Shown here piece after piece: positions 22,674-31,100 of a DNA stretch of 31,207 bases. Every line of letters starts with the position of its first letter. The first letter of the stretch is position 1. The DNA is taken from positions 1-31,207 of the forward strand of contig JAWCQZ010000003.1 of the NCBI GenBank assembly GCA_038869515.1. Reading direction: 5' to 3'. Under the pieces are notes generated by a model. That model was not told where the DNA came from, did not search any database, and saw nothing but the letters and a program-made list of their open reading frames with translations. A program made the translations under genes and the position numbers. The DNA is from JAWCQZ01 sp038869515 [NCBI: Halobacteria archaeon] (GTDB lineage Archaea > Halobacteriota > Syntropharchaeia > JACQPP01).

Positions 22674-24772
22674 GTTCTCCGCATCCGCTGCCGGAACTCG
22701 ATGAGGCGGACCGCCCGCTCCCTGGCCCGACGCCGGGAAACGGCCACCTGGCGCTGGACGAGGAGAAGCCCCGCCCCGCCGGCGGCCGCCAGGGCTGCGA
22801 CAAGCGTCCAGGGGGAGCCCTGCACCTCAACCACCGCCTGGACCCGCAGTTCCTGCCCCTGCGCCTCGACACGGAAGGTGAGAAGCGCCGGGCCGGTCGC
22901 GTCCGCCGGGGGGACGAGGGTGAAGGAGAGCCCGCCGGTCCCGGGGGAGAGGAGGTCCGCGAGGGTCTCCGGCTCCACCCTCCATCCCGGCGGGAGCTCG
23001 ACGCGGGCGGTGACCTCGACCGGAAACGCCTCCCGGTTCTCGACGGCGAGTCGGACCTGCGCGGGGAGGCCGGGAGTGAGGGGCGGAACCACGGGAGGCC
23101 GGACGTCGAGGCGGAGGGGGGTGACCGTGGCGAAGAGGTTCACCTGCCTCACCGGGAAGTAGACGTAGGGGCCGTACTCGGAGAGGATCCGGTCCACCTC
23201 GTAGCGGACCGTCCGCGTCTCCCCGGGCTGCACATCCCGGAGGACGAAGCGGATGACGGGGTCGTCCTCCAGGACCTGGAACGGCGTGGTGGAGCGGATG
23301 GAGGAGGCGTTCGGGGCGAGGCTCTTCGGAACCGCCTCCACCACCTCCAGCCGGGGGACGGGGTTGGCGCCGTTCCGCACCTGCAGGGAGATGCGGGTGA
23401 CCCCCGCGTCCTTGTCGAGGGAGACCTCCCGGAAGACGCCGGCGCGGCCCGGGTCGAAAGGCCGGACGCGGACGAAGAGGAACGTCGTTTCGGCCACATC
23501 TCCACGGAAGCGGACGAGGACCCGGTGGTCCCCGGGTGGCGCATCCTCCGGGACCCGGAAGGAGAGGGCCAGGGGGGCGCGGGCGCCGGGGTCGAGACGG
23601 AGGAGAGGGGGCTCGCTCCGGAAGTTCCAGGAGGGGCCTTCCGCCCGGACCGAGAGGGTGAGGGGGACGCTCCCGGGATTCTCCACAAGAATTGGAGTGG
23701 TGACATCCGCGCCCGGGCGGGTCTCGATGAGGACGGCCGATGAGCGGAAGCGGAGGAAGAACTCCTCCGGCGGGGGGATGGCGGGGACGGAGGGAGCCGC
23801 CGCTGCCCCCCCGCCCGCTGCGGCCGCCCCGGGGGCCGGAGGCGGAGGCGCTCCCGGCTGCGTTCCGGAGATTGAGAAGAAGGACAGGCCGGGGCTCACC
23901 GCTTTCAGGTAGAAAAAGTTCGCGTCCTGGGAATCCATCACCGTCGGGAGGGGGTCCCAGATGTTGGAGACATAGCGGTAAACCCTCAAGGTGGAGGCAT
24001 CGATTCCGGCGGCCACGACCGCCGTCCGCAGCACCTTGACCGTCAAAGTCACGTTCGCCACCGCGCCCTGGTTGAAGCCCGGCGGGAAATCGACGGAGAA
24101 GTAGGCGAAAGAGTGGCCCGGGGGAGCCCCCAAGGTTCCGCTGGGTTGGCTCGTGAACTCCCGAATCTCCACGATGATCGAGTCGAAGATGCTCTGGGCT
24201 GCCGTGATGGCGATTTTCCCGACCGAGGTGTTCGACACCGTCGCGTTGACCGTCTGGCCCGCCCCGGCCGGGGGCAGCGTTACTTTTTCCTCTTGTGTCA
24301 CGTTGGCGGGCGGCGGCGGGCAGGAGGAGCCGCTGATGCTGAACGAGACGCTTCGCGGTCCCGCCGGGGAGCAGGAGGCCGCCGCCGTGGCGTTGGCGTA
24401 GGCGCTCGCAGTGTAGGTGCCGTTGGGGTTGGTCCAGGCATTCCAGGTGAGGGAGACCGAGGCCGAGCCCGCCTTCGACACGTTCAAGGAGGTCCCGGTG
24501 ACGTTCTGGAGGAAGTTGCCGCCGGAATCAAAAACGCGGACGAACGGGAATGCGGTGTAGGGCACGTTGCCCTGGCTGTTGTTCAGGGGGAAGGCGAACT
24601 CCACCGTGGAGCAGCGGGTGGCGTTCGCGGGCGTGGCGTTCGGGCTCCCGATCTCGATGAAGCAGGCGAGGGGCACCGGGGCGGAGAGGGGGAGAGACTG
24701 GGCGACCTCCTGGGCCGCGGCGGGGGTTCCGAGGAGGAGCAGGAGCAGGAGGAGCGCGCCCTGTGGCTGCAT
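22670..24772 (-). CDS. Surface protein with PGF-pre-PGF domain and C-terminal membrane anchor
   Basis: A 700-residue exported protein. A signal peptide (about 1-20, ending TPAAAQ) leads to an Asn/Thr-rich region with many N-glycosylation sequons (20-150). A PGF-pre-PGF-like domain follows at about 165-303 (VYRYVSNIWDPLPTVM ... FFYLKAVSPGLSFFSISG). A Pro/Ala/Gly linker (304-335) comes next, then about 300 residues of beta-rich domains including ISLQVRNGANPVPRLEVVEAV. A membrane helix (about 656-673) and a basic tail end the protein. The final motif is not PGF, so it is not an archaeosortase substrate by itself; anchoring is by the helix. The C-terminal module is shared with the gene at 25712. 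A leaderless start at 24772 is supported by a box at 24799-24806. Confidence 0.85.
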   Translation of the reverse strand: MQPQGALLLLLLLLGTPAAAQEVAQSLPLSAPVPLACFIEIGSPNATPANATRCSTVEFAFPLNNSQGNVPYTAFPFVRVFDSGGNFLQNVTGTSLNVSKAGSASVSLTWNAWTNPNGTYTASAYANATAAASCSPAGPRSVSFSISGSSCPPPPANVTQEEKVTLPPAGAGQTVNATVSNTSVGKIAITAAQSIFDSIIVEIREFTSQPSGTLGAPPGHSFAYFSVDFPPGFNQGAVANVTLTVKVLRTAVVAAGIDASTLRVYRYVSNIWDPLPTVMDSQDANFFYLKAVSPGLSFFSISGTQPGAPPPPAPGAAAAGGGAAAAPSVPAIPPPEEFFLRFRSSAVLIETRPGADVTTPILVENPGSVPLTLSVRAEGPSWNFRSEPPLLRLDPGARAPLALSFRVPEDAPPGDHRVLVRFRGDVAETTFLFVRVRPFDPGRAGVFREVSLDKDAGVTRISLQVRNGANPVPRLEVVEAVPKSLAPNASSIRSTTPFQVLEDDPVIRFVLRDVQPGETRTVRYEVDRILSEYGPYVYFPVRQVNLFATVTPLRLDVRPPVVPPLTPGLPAQVRLAVENREAFPVEVTARVELPPGWRVEPETLADLLSPGTGGLSFTLVPPADATGPALLTFRVEAQGQELRVQAVVEVQGSPWTLVAALAAAGGAGLLLVQRQVAVSRRRARERAVRLIEFRQRMRRT

Positions 24773-24798
24773 ACACTACGAGTCAGTGGTATCTGCGT

Positions 24799-24806
24799 GT
24801 TAAAGG
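24799..24806 (-). promoter_or_regulatory. TATA-like box of the PGF-pre-PGF gene
   Basis: On the minus strand CCTTTAAC is centred about 30 nt before the ATG at 24772. This indicates that the gene has its own promoter despite a same-strand neighbour upstream. Confidence 0.45.
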
Positions 24807-24815
24807 TTTGCGAAT

Positions 24816-24856
24816 CGCCCTGCCCGAAGGGCGGGGCGAGGAGCACCGCAAGGTGC
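24816..24856 (-). terminator. Two tandem hairpins between surface-protein genes
   Basis: The first hairpin pairs 24816-24825 with 24829-24838 (nine of ten positions complementary) around a 3-base loop. The second pairs GCACC (24843-24847) with GGTGC (24852-24856) around a 4-base loop. They lie 13-53 nt beyond the stop of the minus-strand gene at 24869 and just before the promoter of the next gene, so they probably end the upstream transcript. Confidence 0.5.
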
Positions 24857-24868
24857 GACGGGGGGCGG

Positions 24869-25597
24869 CTACGCCGGGGCGGTCACCGGCTCGGGGGGGC
24901 AGTAGACCCCCGCTTCGGGGTCGTCCACCAGAACAATCTGGCGGTTGTGGCCGTTCCCGCGACCGTTGCGGTGGTCGTCGTCCCCGTTGCCGTCCCGGTC
25001 GTGCCCGAGGGCCTTCCCGTTCTTTTGCGAGGTGATGGTGAGATGGGTCTGGTCGAGGCCCGGCAGGGTGTCCGAGGGGGCGTAGTAGGAACCCGTGAGG
25101 ACGGCCACCTCCCCGGGCTTCAGTTCGGCGAGGGTCCAGGTCCGGGTCGGGGCTCCGGGCATGTCGTCGCCCTTCTTGACGCATACGCCGGTCCAGTAGC
25201 AGACGTCCTCGTGGTACTCCTGGGTCGCGGAGACGACGAGGTTCTTCAGCGTCTTCTTCCCGTTGTTCTTCAAGTGGACCTCGTAGTGCATCCAGTCGTT
25301 GATGAAATAGACCATGTAGTCCCGGTAGTAGGAGGGGCCGTAACTGCAGGGCGGGCTCCAGTACCAGTTCCACGCGGGGAAGAAATAGGTGCAGCCCCCG
25401 GGCCCGATGGTAAGGATGCCCCGGGACTGCGTGTAGACGATTTCATACTCCAGGGGCTCCGCCTTGGCGAGGCGCTTGCCGGAGTGGACCTTGCCCGCCT
25501 TCCGGTCGTCGCCATCCGCCAGGGCGACCCCGGCCGTCGCGGCGAGGACCGTGGTAAGAAGGAGGATGGCCAATATCAGCCCCGAGACCCCTTTCAT
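24869..25597 (-). CDS. Secreted protein of unknown function
   Basis: 242 residues. A clear signal peptide (MKGVSGLILAILLLTTVLAATAG, cleavage near ALA-D at about 27) is followed by a mature domain rich in Tyr/Trp/Cys (FFPAWNWYWSPPCSYGPSYYRDYMVYFINDWMHYEVHLKNNGKKTLKNLVV). This part has an immunoglobulin-like look resembling the conserved 'N-N-G-K-x-x-L-x-N-L-V-V' pattern of extracellular beta-sandwich domains. A C-terminal stretch rich in Asp/Asn/Gly/His/Arg (HDRDGNGDDDHRNGRGNG) could bind metal ions such as calcium (inference). Four to five cysteines suggest disulphides. No membrane helix at the C-terminus. The leaderless start has an excellent TATA box. Confidence 0.7.
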   Translation of the reverse strand: MKGVSGLILAILLLTTVLAATAGVALADGDDRKAGKVHSGKRLAKAEPLEYEIVYTQSRGILTIGPGGCTYFFPAWNWYWSPPCSYGPSYYRDYMVYFINDWMHYEVHLKNNGKKTLKNLVVSATQEYHEDVCYWTGVCVKKGDDMPGAPTRTWTLAELKPGEVAVLTGSYYAPSDTLPGLDQTHLTITSQKNGKALGHDRDGNGDDDHRNGRGNGHNRQIVLVDDPEAGVYCPPEPVTAPA

Positions 25598-25619
25598 CAG
25601 GAGTGATGTTGCGTAATCT

Positions 25620-25687
25620 TATTTAAATCTCGCGGGGCGGGGGCGACCGGCCCGCGAGTCACCGAGAACCTCCTGATGGGATATAAA
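25620..25687. promoter_or_regulatory. Divergent promoters of two surface-protein genes
   Basis: The minus-strand box ATTTAAATA (25620-25628) is centred about 26 nt from the ATG at 25597. The plus-strand box ATATAAA (25681-25687) is centred about 28 nt from the ATG at 25712. These are the best-formed TATA boxes in the window, which suggests strong expression of both genes. Confidence 0.65.
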
Positions 25688-25711
25688 CCGCCGGGCTCCA
25701 ACCTCCACACC

Positions 25712-27130
25712 ATGATGCTCCGCCTCAACGGCGCCCTGTGCGTTCTCCTCCTGCTCTTCCCGGCCCAGGGGGCCGGAGTCTCGCTCTTCGGGGTCTCCCC
25801 GGCCTCCCCGTGCGCCGGCGAGGCGGTGGAGGTCGCCGCCGGAGTCTCGGCCGCGGAGAGGGAGCCCCACCGGCTGGCCGTGGAGTTCCTCTCCCGGGCG
25901 GGGGGGGCATGGCGGCTCGACTTCGGCGAGATGGGGGGGCCCGCAGCCCTGGTCGCCTCCTGGGTCCCGACCGGAGCCGGGTCGTGGACCGCCCGCACCT
26001 CTCCGCCGGGAGGGGAGGCCCGCTTCGAGGTCCGGGAGTGCGCCTCCGCCCCCGAGGGGCGCGCATCGGCGGGATTCTCCCTGTGGCCCCGGTGGGTGGA
26101 GTTGTCGCCCGGAGACGGGACGGTGCTCGATCTGGTGGTCGCATCGCCCCCGGGGAGCCTGACGGCAGAACTCGGAGGCCCGGCGGCCCGGTGGGCGGCA
26201 GTGTCGCCGCGGGAGGTGGGTGCGGAGGCGGCCCGACCCGCGGCGCTCACCCTGGCCCTCCAGGCCCCGGAGGATGCGCCCACAGGAAGGACGACGCTCA
26301 CCCTCTCGGTCGGGCCGGACAGTCTGACCCTGCCGGTCGTGGTGAAAGCCTCCCCGACCAAACTCCCGGTCGTCCTGCGCTCGGTGGCGCAGCGCGGCAA
26401 CTCCACGGAGGTCTCCCTGCGGGTCGCCAACGGAAACCACTCCACCCCGCGCCTCGGCGTGCTGGAGGCGGTGGAGCCCTCCCTCGCGCCCACCTCGGCG
26501 GACCTCGGGTTCTCCGGCTCGCCCCCCGAGTTTCTCAACGAGAGCCCCGCCCTCCTCCGGTGGCTTCTCGAGGACGTCCTGGCCGGGGAGGAGAGGGTGC
26601 TGTCCTACCGGGTGGACCGGGCGCTGCCTGCCGGGCTCCCGGCATGGCCGGTCCGGCAGGTCAACGTCGTCCCCCGGACAGGGGCCGGGGCCGCCGCGCT
26701 TCAACTGCTCCGACTTGAGGCCGACGCGATGGTCTCGGGCCGCCCCGGGGAGGTCCGGGCCGAGGTCCGGAATCTGCTCCCGGAGCCGTTCGTCGTCGAG
26801 GCCGTTCTGGCCATGCCCCACGGCTGGTCCGTTCGGGAGCCGCAGCGCGCCGCCCTCGTCCCCGGGGGCTCGGCCAACCTCACCCTCTCCGCCGCCCCGC
26901 CCCTCTTCTCCTCCGGGAGCGCCGTCGGGACTCTTCGCCTCAAGGCGGGGGAGCACTCCCTGGAGCGCTCCTTCGCGGTCACCGTCTCCCAGGACGCGGG
27001 GCCCGTGGCGATTGCGGTGGTCGCCGTGCTGGCTTCCATGGGGTTCCTCTGGCTGCGGGGGAGGTTCCGGACCTCGCGGAAGCGGGAGACGCTGTTCCAG
27101 TTGAAGGAGATGCGGAGGCGGCTGCGGTAG
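25712..27130 (+). CDS. Surface protein with signal peptide and C-terminal membrane anchor
   Basis: 472 residues. A signal peptide (MMLRLNGALCVLLLLFPAQGAG) leads to beta-rich extracellular domains. The segment EVSLRVANGNHSTPRLGVLEAVEPSLAP through VLSYRVDRALP...WPVRQVNVVPRT and PHGWSVREP is clearly related to the C-terminal half of the 22670-24772 product. A membrane helix (about 430-447, VAIAVVAVLASMGFLWL) is followed by a basic tail RGRFRTSRKRETLFQLKEMRRRLR, again matching the other protein. No PGF-pre-PGF domain is present. I chose 25712 over the in-frame ATG at 25676 because the TATA box at 25681-25687 lies between them. The adjacent ATG at 25715 is equally possible. Confidence 0.8.
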   Translation: MMLRLNGALCVLLLLFPAQGAGVSLFGVSPASPCAGEAVEVAAGVSAAEREPHRLAVEFLSRAGGAWRLDFGEMGGPAALVASWVPTGAGSWTARTSPPGGEARFEVRECASAPEGRASAGFSLWPRWVELSPGDGTVLDLVVASPPGSLTAELGGPAARWAAVSPREVGAEAARPAALTLALQAPEDAPTGRTTLTLSVGPDSLTLPVVVKASPTKLPVVLRSVAQRGNSTEVSLRVANGNHSTPRLGVLEAVEPSLAPTSADLGFSGSPPEFLNESPALLRWLLEDVLAGEERVLSYRVDRALPAGLPAWPVRQVNVVPRTGAGAAALQLLRLEADAMVSGRPGEVRAEVRNLLPEPFVVEAVLAMPHGWSVREPQRAALVPGGSANLTLSAAPPLFSSGSAVGTLRLKAGEHSLERSFAVTVSQDAGPVAIAVVAVLASMGFLWLRGRFRTSRKRETLFQLKEMRRRLR

Positions 27131-27134
27131 TCCC

Positions 27135-28088
27135 CTACGGCGGCAATTGCCCTTCGAGTTTCGCCCGGGCCTTTCGGAACGTCTCCTCCGATATCGCCCC
27201 GGCGGCGCGCTGCGCCTCCAGGGCGGCGACGAGGGCTTTGACCCGATGCGCGGCCTCCGGGGGGCGCGCGGGGGAAGGGGGGAGAGGGGCCTTGGAGGCG
27301 AGGTAGTCCCGCGTCTGGCGGGAGATGGTCCCCTTCTTCACCTGCTCTTCGAGGATTTCGGCCAGCCCCCTCCGGGAGGTGAGGAGGCGCTGCCGCGCGT
27401 TCTCGTCGCGGGGGACGTGGACGGGGGGCGGAGGGGGCGACGGAGGGGCGGGCCGGCCGGTCCGGGCGGGAAGGGGGGCCGGAGGCGGCGGGGGAAGCGG
27501 GGCGCGGGCCCTGGGGGGCTTGTCGCCCCGGGGCTCCCGGCCCGCGCGGGGCGGCTCCAGGACCGTCGCCTGCTCCCGTGTCGTCGCCTCGCGGGGGCGC
27601 TCGCGCTCCAGGTCCACCACCTCGCGGACTGGCGGCTCGGGCTCCCGGGGGGCCTCCTCCCCGGTGCCCGACTCCTCGATGCGGCGCCGGCGGATGGTCT
27701 CCTCCTCCTGGATGACGCGGCGGGCGGGGGCGGCGGGCCTCTGGACCTCCGGCTCGGGGATGGGGTGCGGCGGCGGGGGAGGCTCCTCGTAGGCGGGCTC
27801 CCGGGCCGGGGGCCGGGCGACGCGGGGCGGGGGGCCGACAACCGGGGGGAGGCGGCGGGGGGGCGGTTCGCGGGCGAAGCCCCGGCGCGCCGGGGCGGGG
27901 GGGATGAAGCCCCCCGGCGGCGCCACGGCGACCTTTATCTTCTCGATCTCCTTGGCCCGCATCTCGACCAGGAGGGCCCTCATATCCTCGACGGTCTGGC
28001 GGTTCCTCCAGGTCGAAAAGAGGGTGCTCCCGATGGAGGCGGACGCGATTGCGGTGAGGAGGGCCTCCAGGTCCAGGCCGAGGACCAT
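27135..28088 (-). CDS. Proline-rich membrane-anchored protein, hypothetical
   Basis: 317 residues. The N-terminus (LDLEALLTAIASASIGSTLFSTW) is mildly hydrophobic and may be a membrane segment, followed by a short coiled-coil-like helix (TVEDMRALLVEMRAKEIEKIKVAV). Residues about 57-225 are extremely rich in Pro, Arg, Glu and Ala, with runs such as PPPPPHP, and are probably disordered. The last 90 residues contain two helical segments that look like short SHOCT-like helices (LLTSRRGLAEILEEQVKKGTISRQTRDYLASK and VKALVAALEAQRAAGAISEETFRKARAKLEGQL). No known family. A TATA-like AGTATTTC (28112-28119) lies about 27 nt upstream of the start, in the 37-bp gap after the giant surface-protein gene. Convergent with the surface gene, 4 nt away. 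Confidence 0.6.
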   Translation of the reverse strand: MVLGLDLEALLTAIASASIGSTLFSTWRNRQTVEDMRALLVEMRAKEIEKIKVAVAPPGGFIPPAPARRGFAREPPPRRLPPVVGPPPRVARPPAREPAYEEPPPPPHPIPEPEVQRPAAPARRVIQEEETIRRRRIEESGTGEEAPREPEPPVREVVDLERERPREATTREQATVLEPPRAGREPRGDKPPRARAPLPPPPPAPLPARTGRPAPPSPPPPPVHVPRDENARQRLLTSRRGLAEILEEQVKKGTISRQTRDYLASKAPLPPSPARPPEAAHRVKALVAALEAQRAAGAISEETFRKARAKLEGQLPP

Positions 28089-28125
28089 CTCCCCCGTTGC
28101 CCGGAGGGGCTGAAATACTACCCTC

Positions 28126-31100
28126 TCAATCGGCCGGGGTGGCCCTCACGTAGACGTTGCCGCCGTAGGTGTCAGCCCCCTGGGCGGGGGGCACGCTGAG
28201 CCAGAAGTAGATGGGGCGGGTCTGGTTCTGGCTCCCCGGCACCGGAATCTGGACCCAATCGGAGTAGAGTGGGGTCCCGAGGGCCTCGGGCAGGACCGTC
28301 CGGTTGGCCTCAGGGCAGTTGGAGTTGCAGACGTAGATGTTGGCCCGCGCGATGACGCCCGGAGATCCGGAGAGGTTGGTCCCGTTGATAGTGATGTTCG
28401 TCTTGACGTTGGTGTTGGGGGTCACGTTCACCGTCAGCGGCGACTGGGAGGAGGCGTTGACCGTCCCCGGGTTCAGCGTCCCGAACTCCACCGCGGGCCC
28501 CGAGAGGAGAATCTCGATGAAAACCGGGTTCCGGATCCGCACCAAGTGGCGCTCGATGTTGGTGACGAAGAATTTGGAGACGGTCACCGTGGTGTTGTTC
28601 GTGGTGGCGCTGGCGTAGAACGAGGCGTTCGTGAAGCGGACGGAGTAGTTCCAGGCCCCGGGGGAGGATTTGTTGAGGCTGAAGTTGGCGAAGCGGACCA
28701 CGCTCGTGTTGTTCTGGATGACCACGCCCTCCTCCAGCAACTCGGCGGTCCCGCGGAACTCCTCCCCGTATTCGTCCACCGCCGAGGTGTTGATGGTGTA
28801 GTTCTCGAAGACCGCCGCACTCTGGTTGGCCGGGCTCAGCATCGAGGCGTTGAGATCACGCACCGTCACATTGGCAAAGAAGACGCGCGAATCGTTGGTC
28901 GCCCCGGCCGCCCGCGCGGTGACGTTCACCGTGGTGTTCCCGGTGGAGTTCAGGGTGGCGGTCTGGTTCGCCCAGACGGTGGCGCCCGAGGCCACCGGGG
29001 CCGCGAAGGATGCGTTCTGGAAGCCGAGGGCGGAGTAGTTCACGTCGAGGACGGAAGCAGTGGCGTTGGCCGCGACCGCCACGGAGTGGTTGAGCATGAA
29101 TGCGCGGCCCCAGTCCACGGTGATGTTCGTCACGTTCCCCAGGGAGAGGACCGGCCGGGGGTAGACCGTCCAAATCCAGGTCTGGAGGTCGGTCCCGTTG
29201 GCGTTGGTGACGGTCACCGACAAGTTCCACGTCCCCACGGCGGCCGAGGCGTTGCGGTAGGTGATGGAGGTCTCGCTGGTGTTGGTCTGAATCGCGGTCC
29301 CGTTGAGAGTCCAGGTGGCGTTCACGACCTGGTCCACGGTGATGTTGAAGGTTCGGGCTTCCTGGGCGCTCTCCTGGACCGGGGTCGCAGGCGCGAATGC
29401 GGTGATGTTCGGGCTCGCCGCGACCGCGTAGGCCTGGAGCGGGGCGGCGTTGGTGTTGTTCGCCGTGTCGTTGGCGTAGACCCTCCACCCGACGGTCTTG
29501 CCGCTGCAGGCCGCCGGGATGTTGCGCGAGACGTTGCTCCAGGCCTGGAGCGGGGAACCGCCGAAAGTGACGAGCGAGTCGTTCTGGAACCCTCCGTCGC
29601 AGGCCGCGCCGGTCGCGTTCCAGGAGAAGATGTAGCCCGAGAGGCCGGTGTCGTCGCTCCAGTTGACGCTGTGGAGGAGGTCCGTGCCGACGGTGACGGG
29701 CGGGGTGGCGTTGATTTGGGGCTGGGAGCCCGAGGGCTTCTCGTTGACGACCCGGACCGAGGTCGTGTTGTTGCTGGAGTCCAGGACGAAGAGCGTCCCG
29801 TTTCCGGCGAACGAGACGTTGATCGAGTAGTCCGCGGCCGGAGCGTCGGAGGTGTTCCAGTCGAAGGAGGCCCATCCGGTCGCGTTCGTCGTGTTGGCGC
29901 CGAGGAGGCTTGAGTTGTTCCGGAACTCCAGGGTCTGCCCCGCCAGGGCCGTCGCGTTGTCGTAGAGGAGGCGGGCGGTCACCCGGAGGAACTCGCCCTG
30001 CAGCAGGGAGGTCCGGTTCAGGAACACCTCCGAAACGCTGGTCCGGGCGTCGACACGGATCATGACGCTCTTCTCGTCGGAGTCCTCGGTGGAACTCCCG
30101 TTGAACACGACGAGGAAGAGCCCGACCTCGGCGCTCAGGTTGACCTGGACCGTGAGGTTGTTGTGGAGAGTCTCGTTCGGGGCCAGCGTCGCATTGAACA
30201 GGGTCAGGTTCCCGCTCGCGTTGGTCCAGTTGGCCGGGAGCGTCCAGTTGCGCCAGGTGTTGTTGGCGGTGTCGCCGCCGATGTTCTGGAGGGAGGCGTT
30301 GAAGGCGAATCCGGTCTCATCCCTCGTGACGTTGGTCGAGTTGAGGATGGTCGCGAGCAGGTTCACGGCGGTGGGGACGCTGACCGTGAAGGTCCGCGAA
30401 TTGTTGTAGGAGCCGGCCGCCGAGAGGGAGCCGTTGCCACCGTAGGTGGCGTTGACGGTGTAGGAGCCCGCCGGAGTGGAGGAGGTGTCGAAGTCGAGGA
30501 GCGCCCAGCCGGTCGCGTTGGTGAGGTTCGAGCCCATGAGGGCCGCGTTCCGGCGGAACTCGACCGTCTGGTCCGCCACGGGCGTCCCGTTGTCGTAGAG
30601 GAGGCGGGCGGTGAATCGGACGGTTTCGCCCTGGGTCGGCGCGGTGCTGTTGAGGTTGACCTCCGGGACCGAGGTGTTGGCGCGGACCGTCGCGGTGCGG
30701 GAGTCGTTGAACGAGGCGAGGGTGAAGAGCGACGCGTTCGCGGAGTAGGTGACGTTGACCGTGTAGTTCCCGAGGGCCCCCGCCGTGTTCCAGGCGATGC
30801 TCGCCCACCCGGTGGCGTTCGTGGTGTTGGTCCCGATGGTCGTGGAGTCGTTGAGGAAGGAGAGGCTCTGGCCGGGGACCGGCGAGGAGTTGTCGTAGAG
30901 GAGGCGGGCCTCGACGAGCACCGAGTCGTTGCGGAGGACCGAGGTGGCGTTGAGGAGGACCTCGGCGACCGAGGTGCTGGCGCGGACGGTGACGGTGCGG
31001 GAGTTGTTGAACGCGGCGGTGAGCCCCAGCGAACCGTTCCCGGAGTAGGTGACGTTCAACGTGTAGGTCCCCGGCTCTGCCCCCGTGGTGTCCCACGCCC

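Noticed and set aside
28546-29913. Plus-strand frame opposite the giant surface protein
   Set aside because: It is a Val/Gly/Arg-rich shadow of an Asn/Thr-rich coding region.
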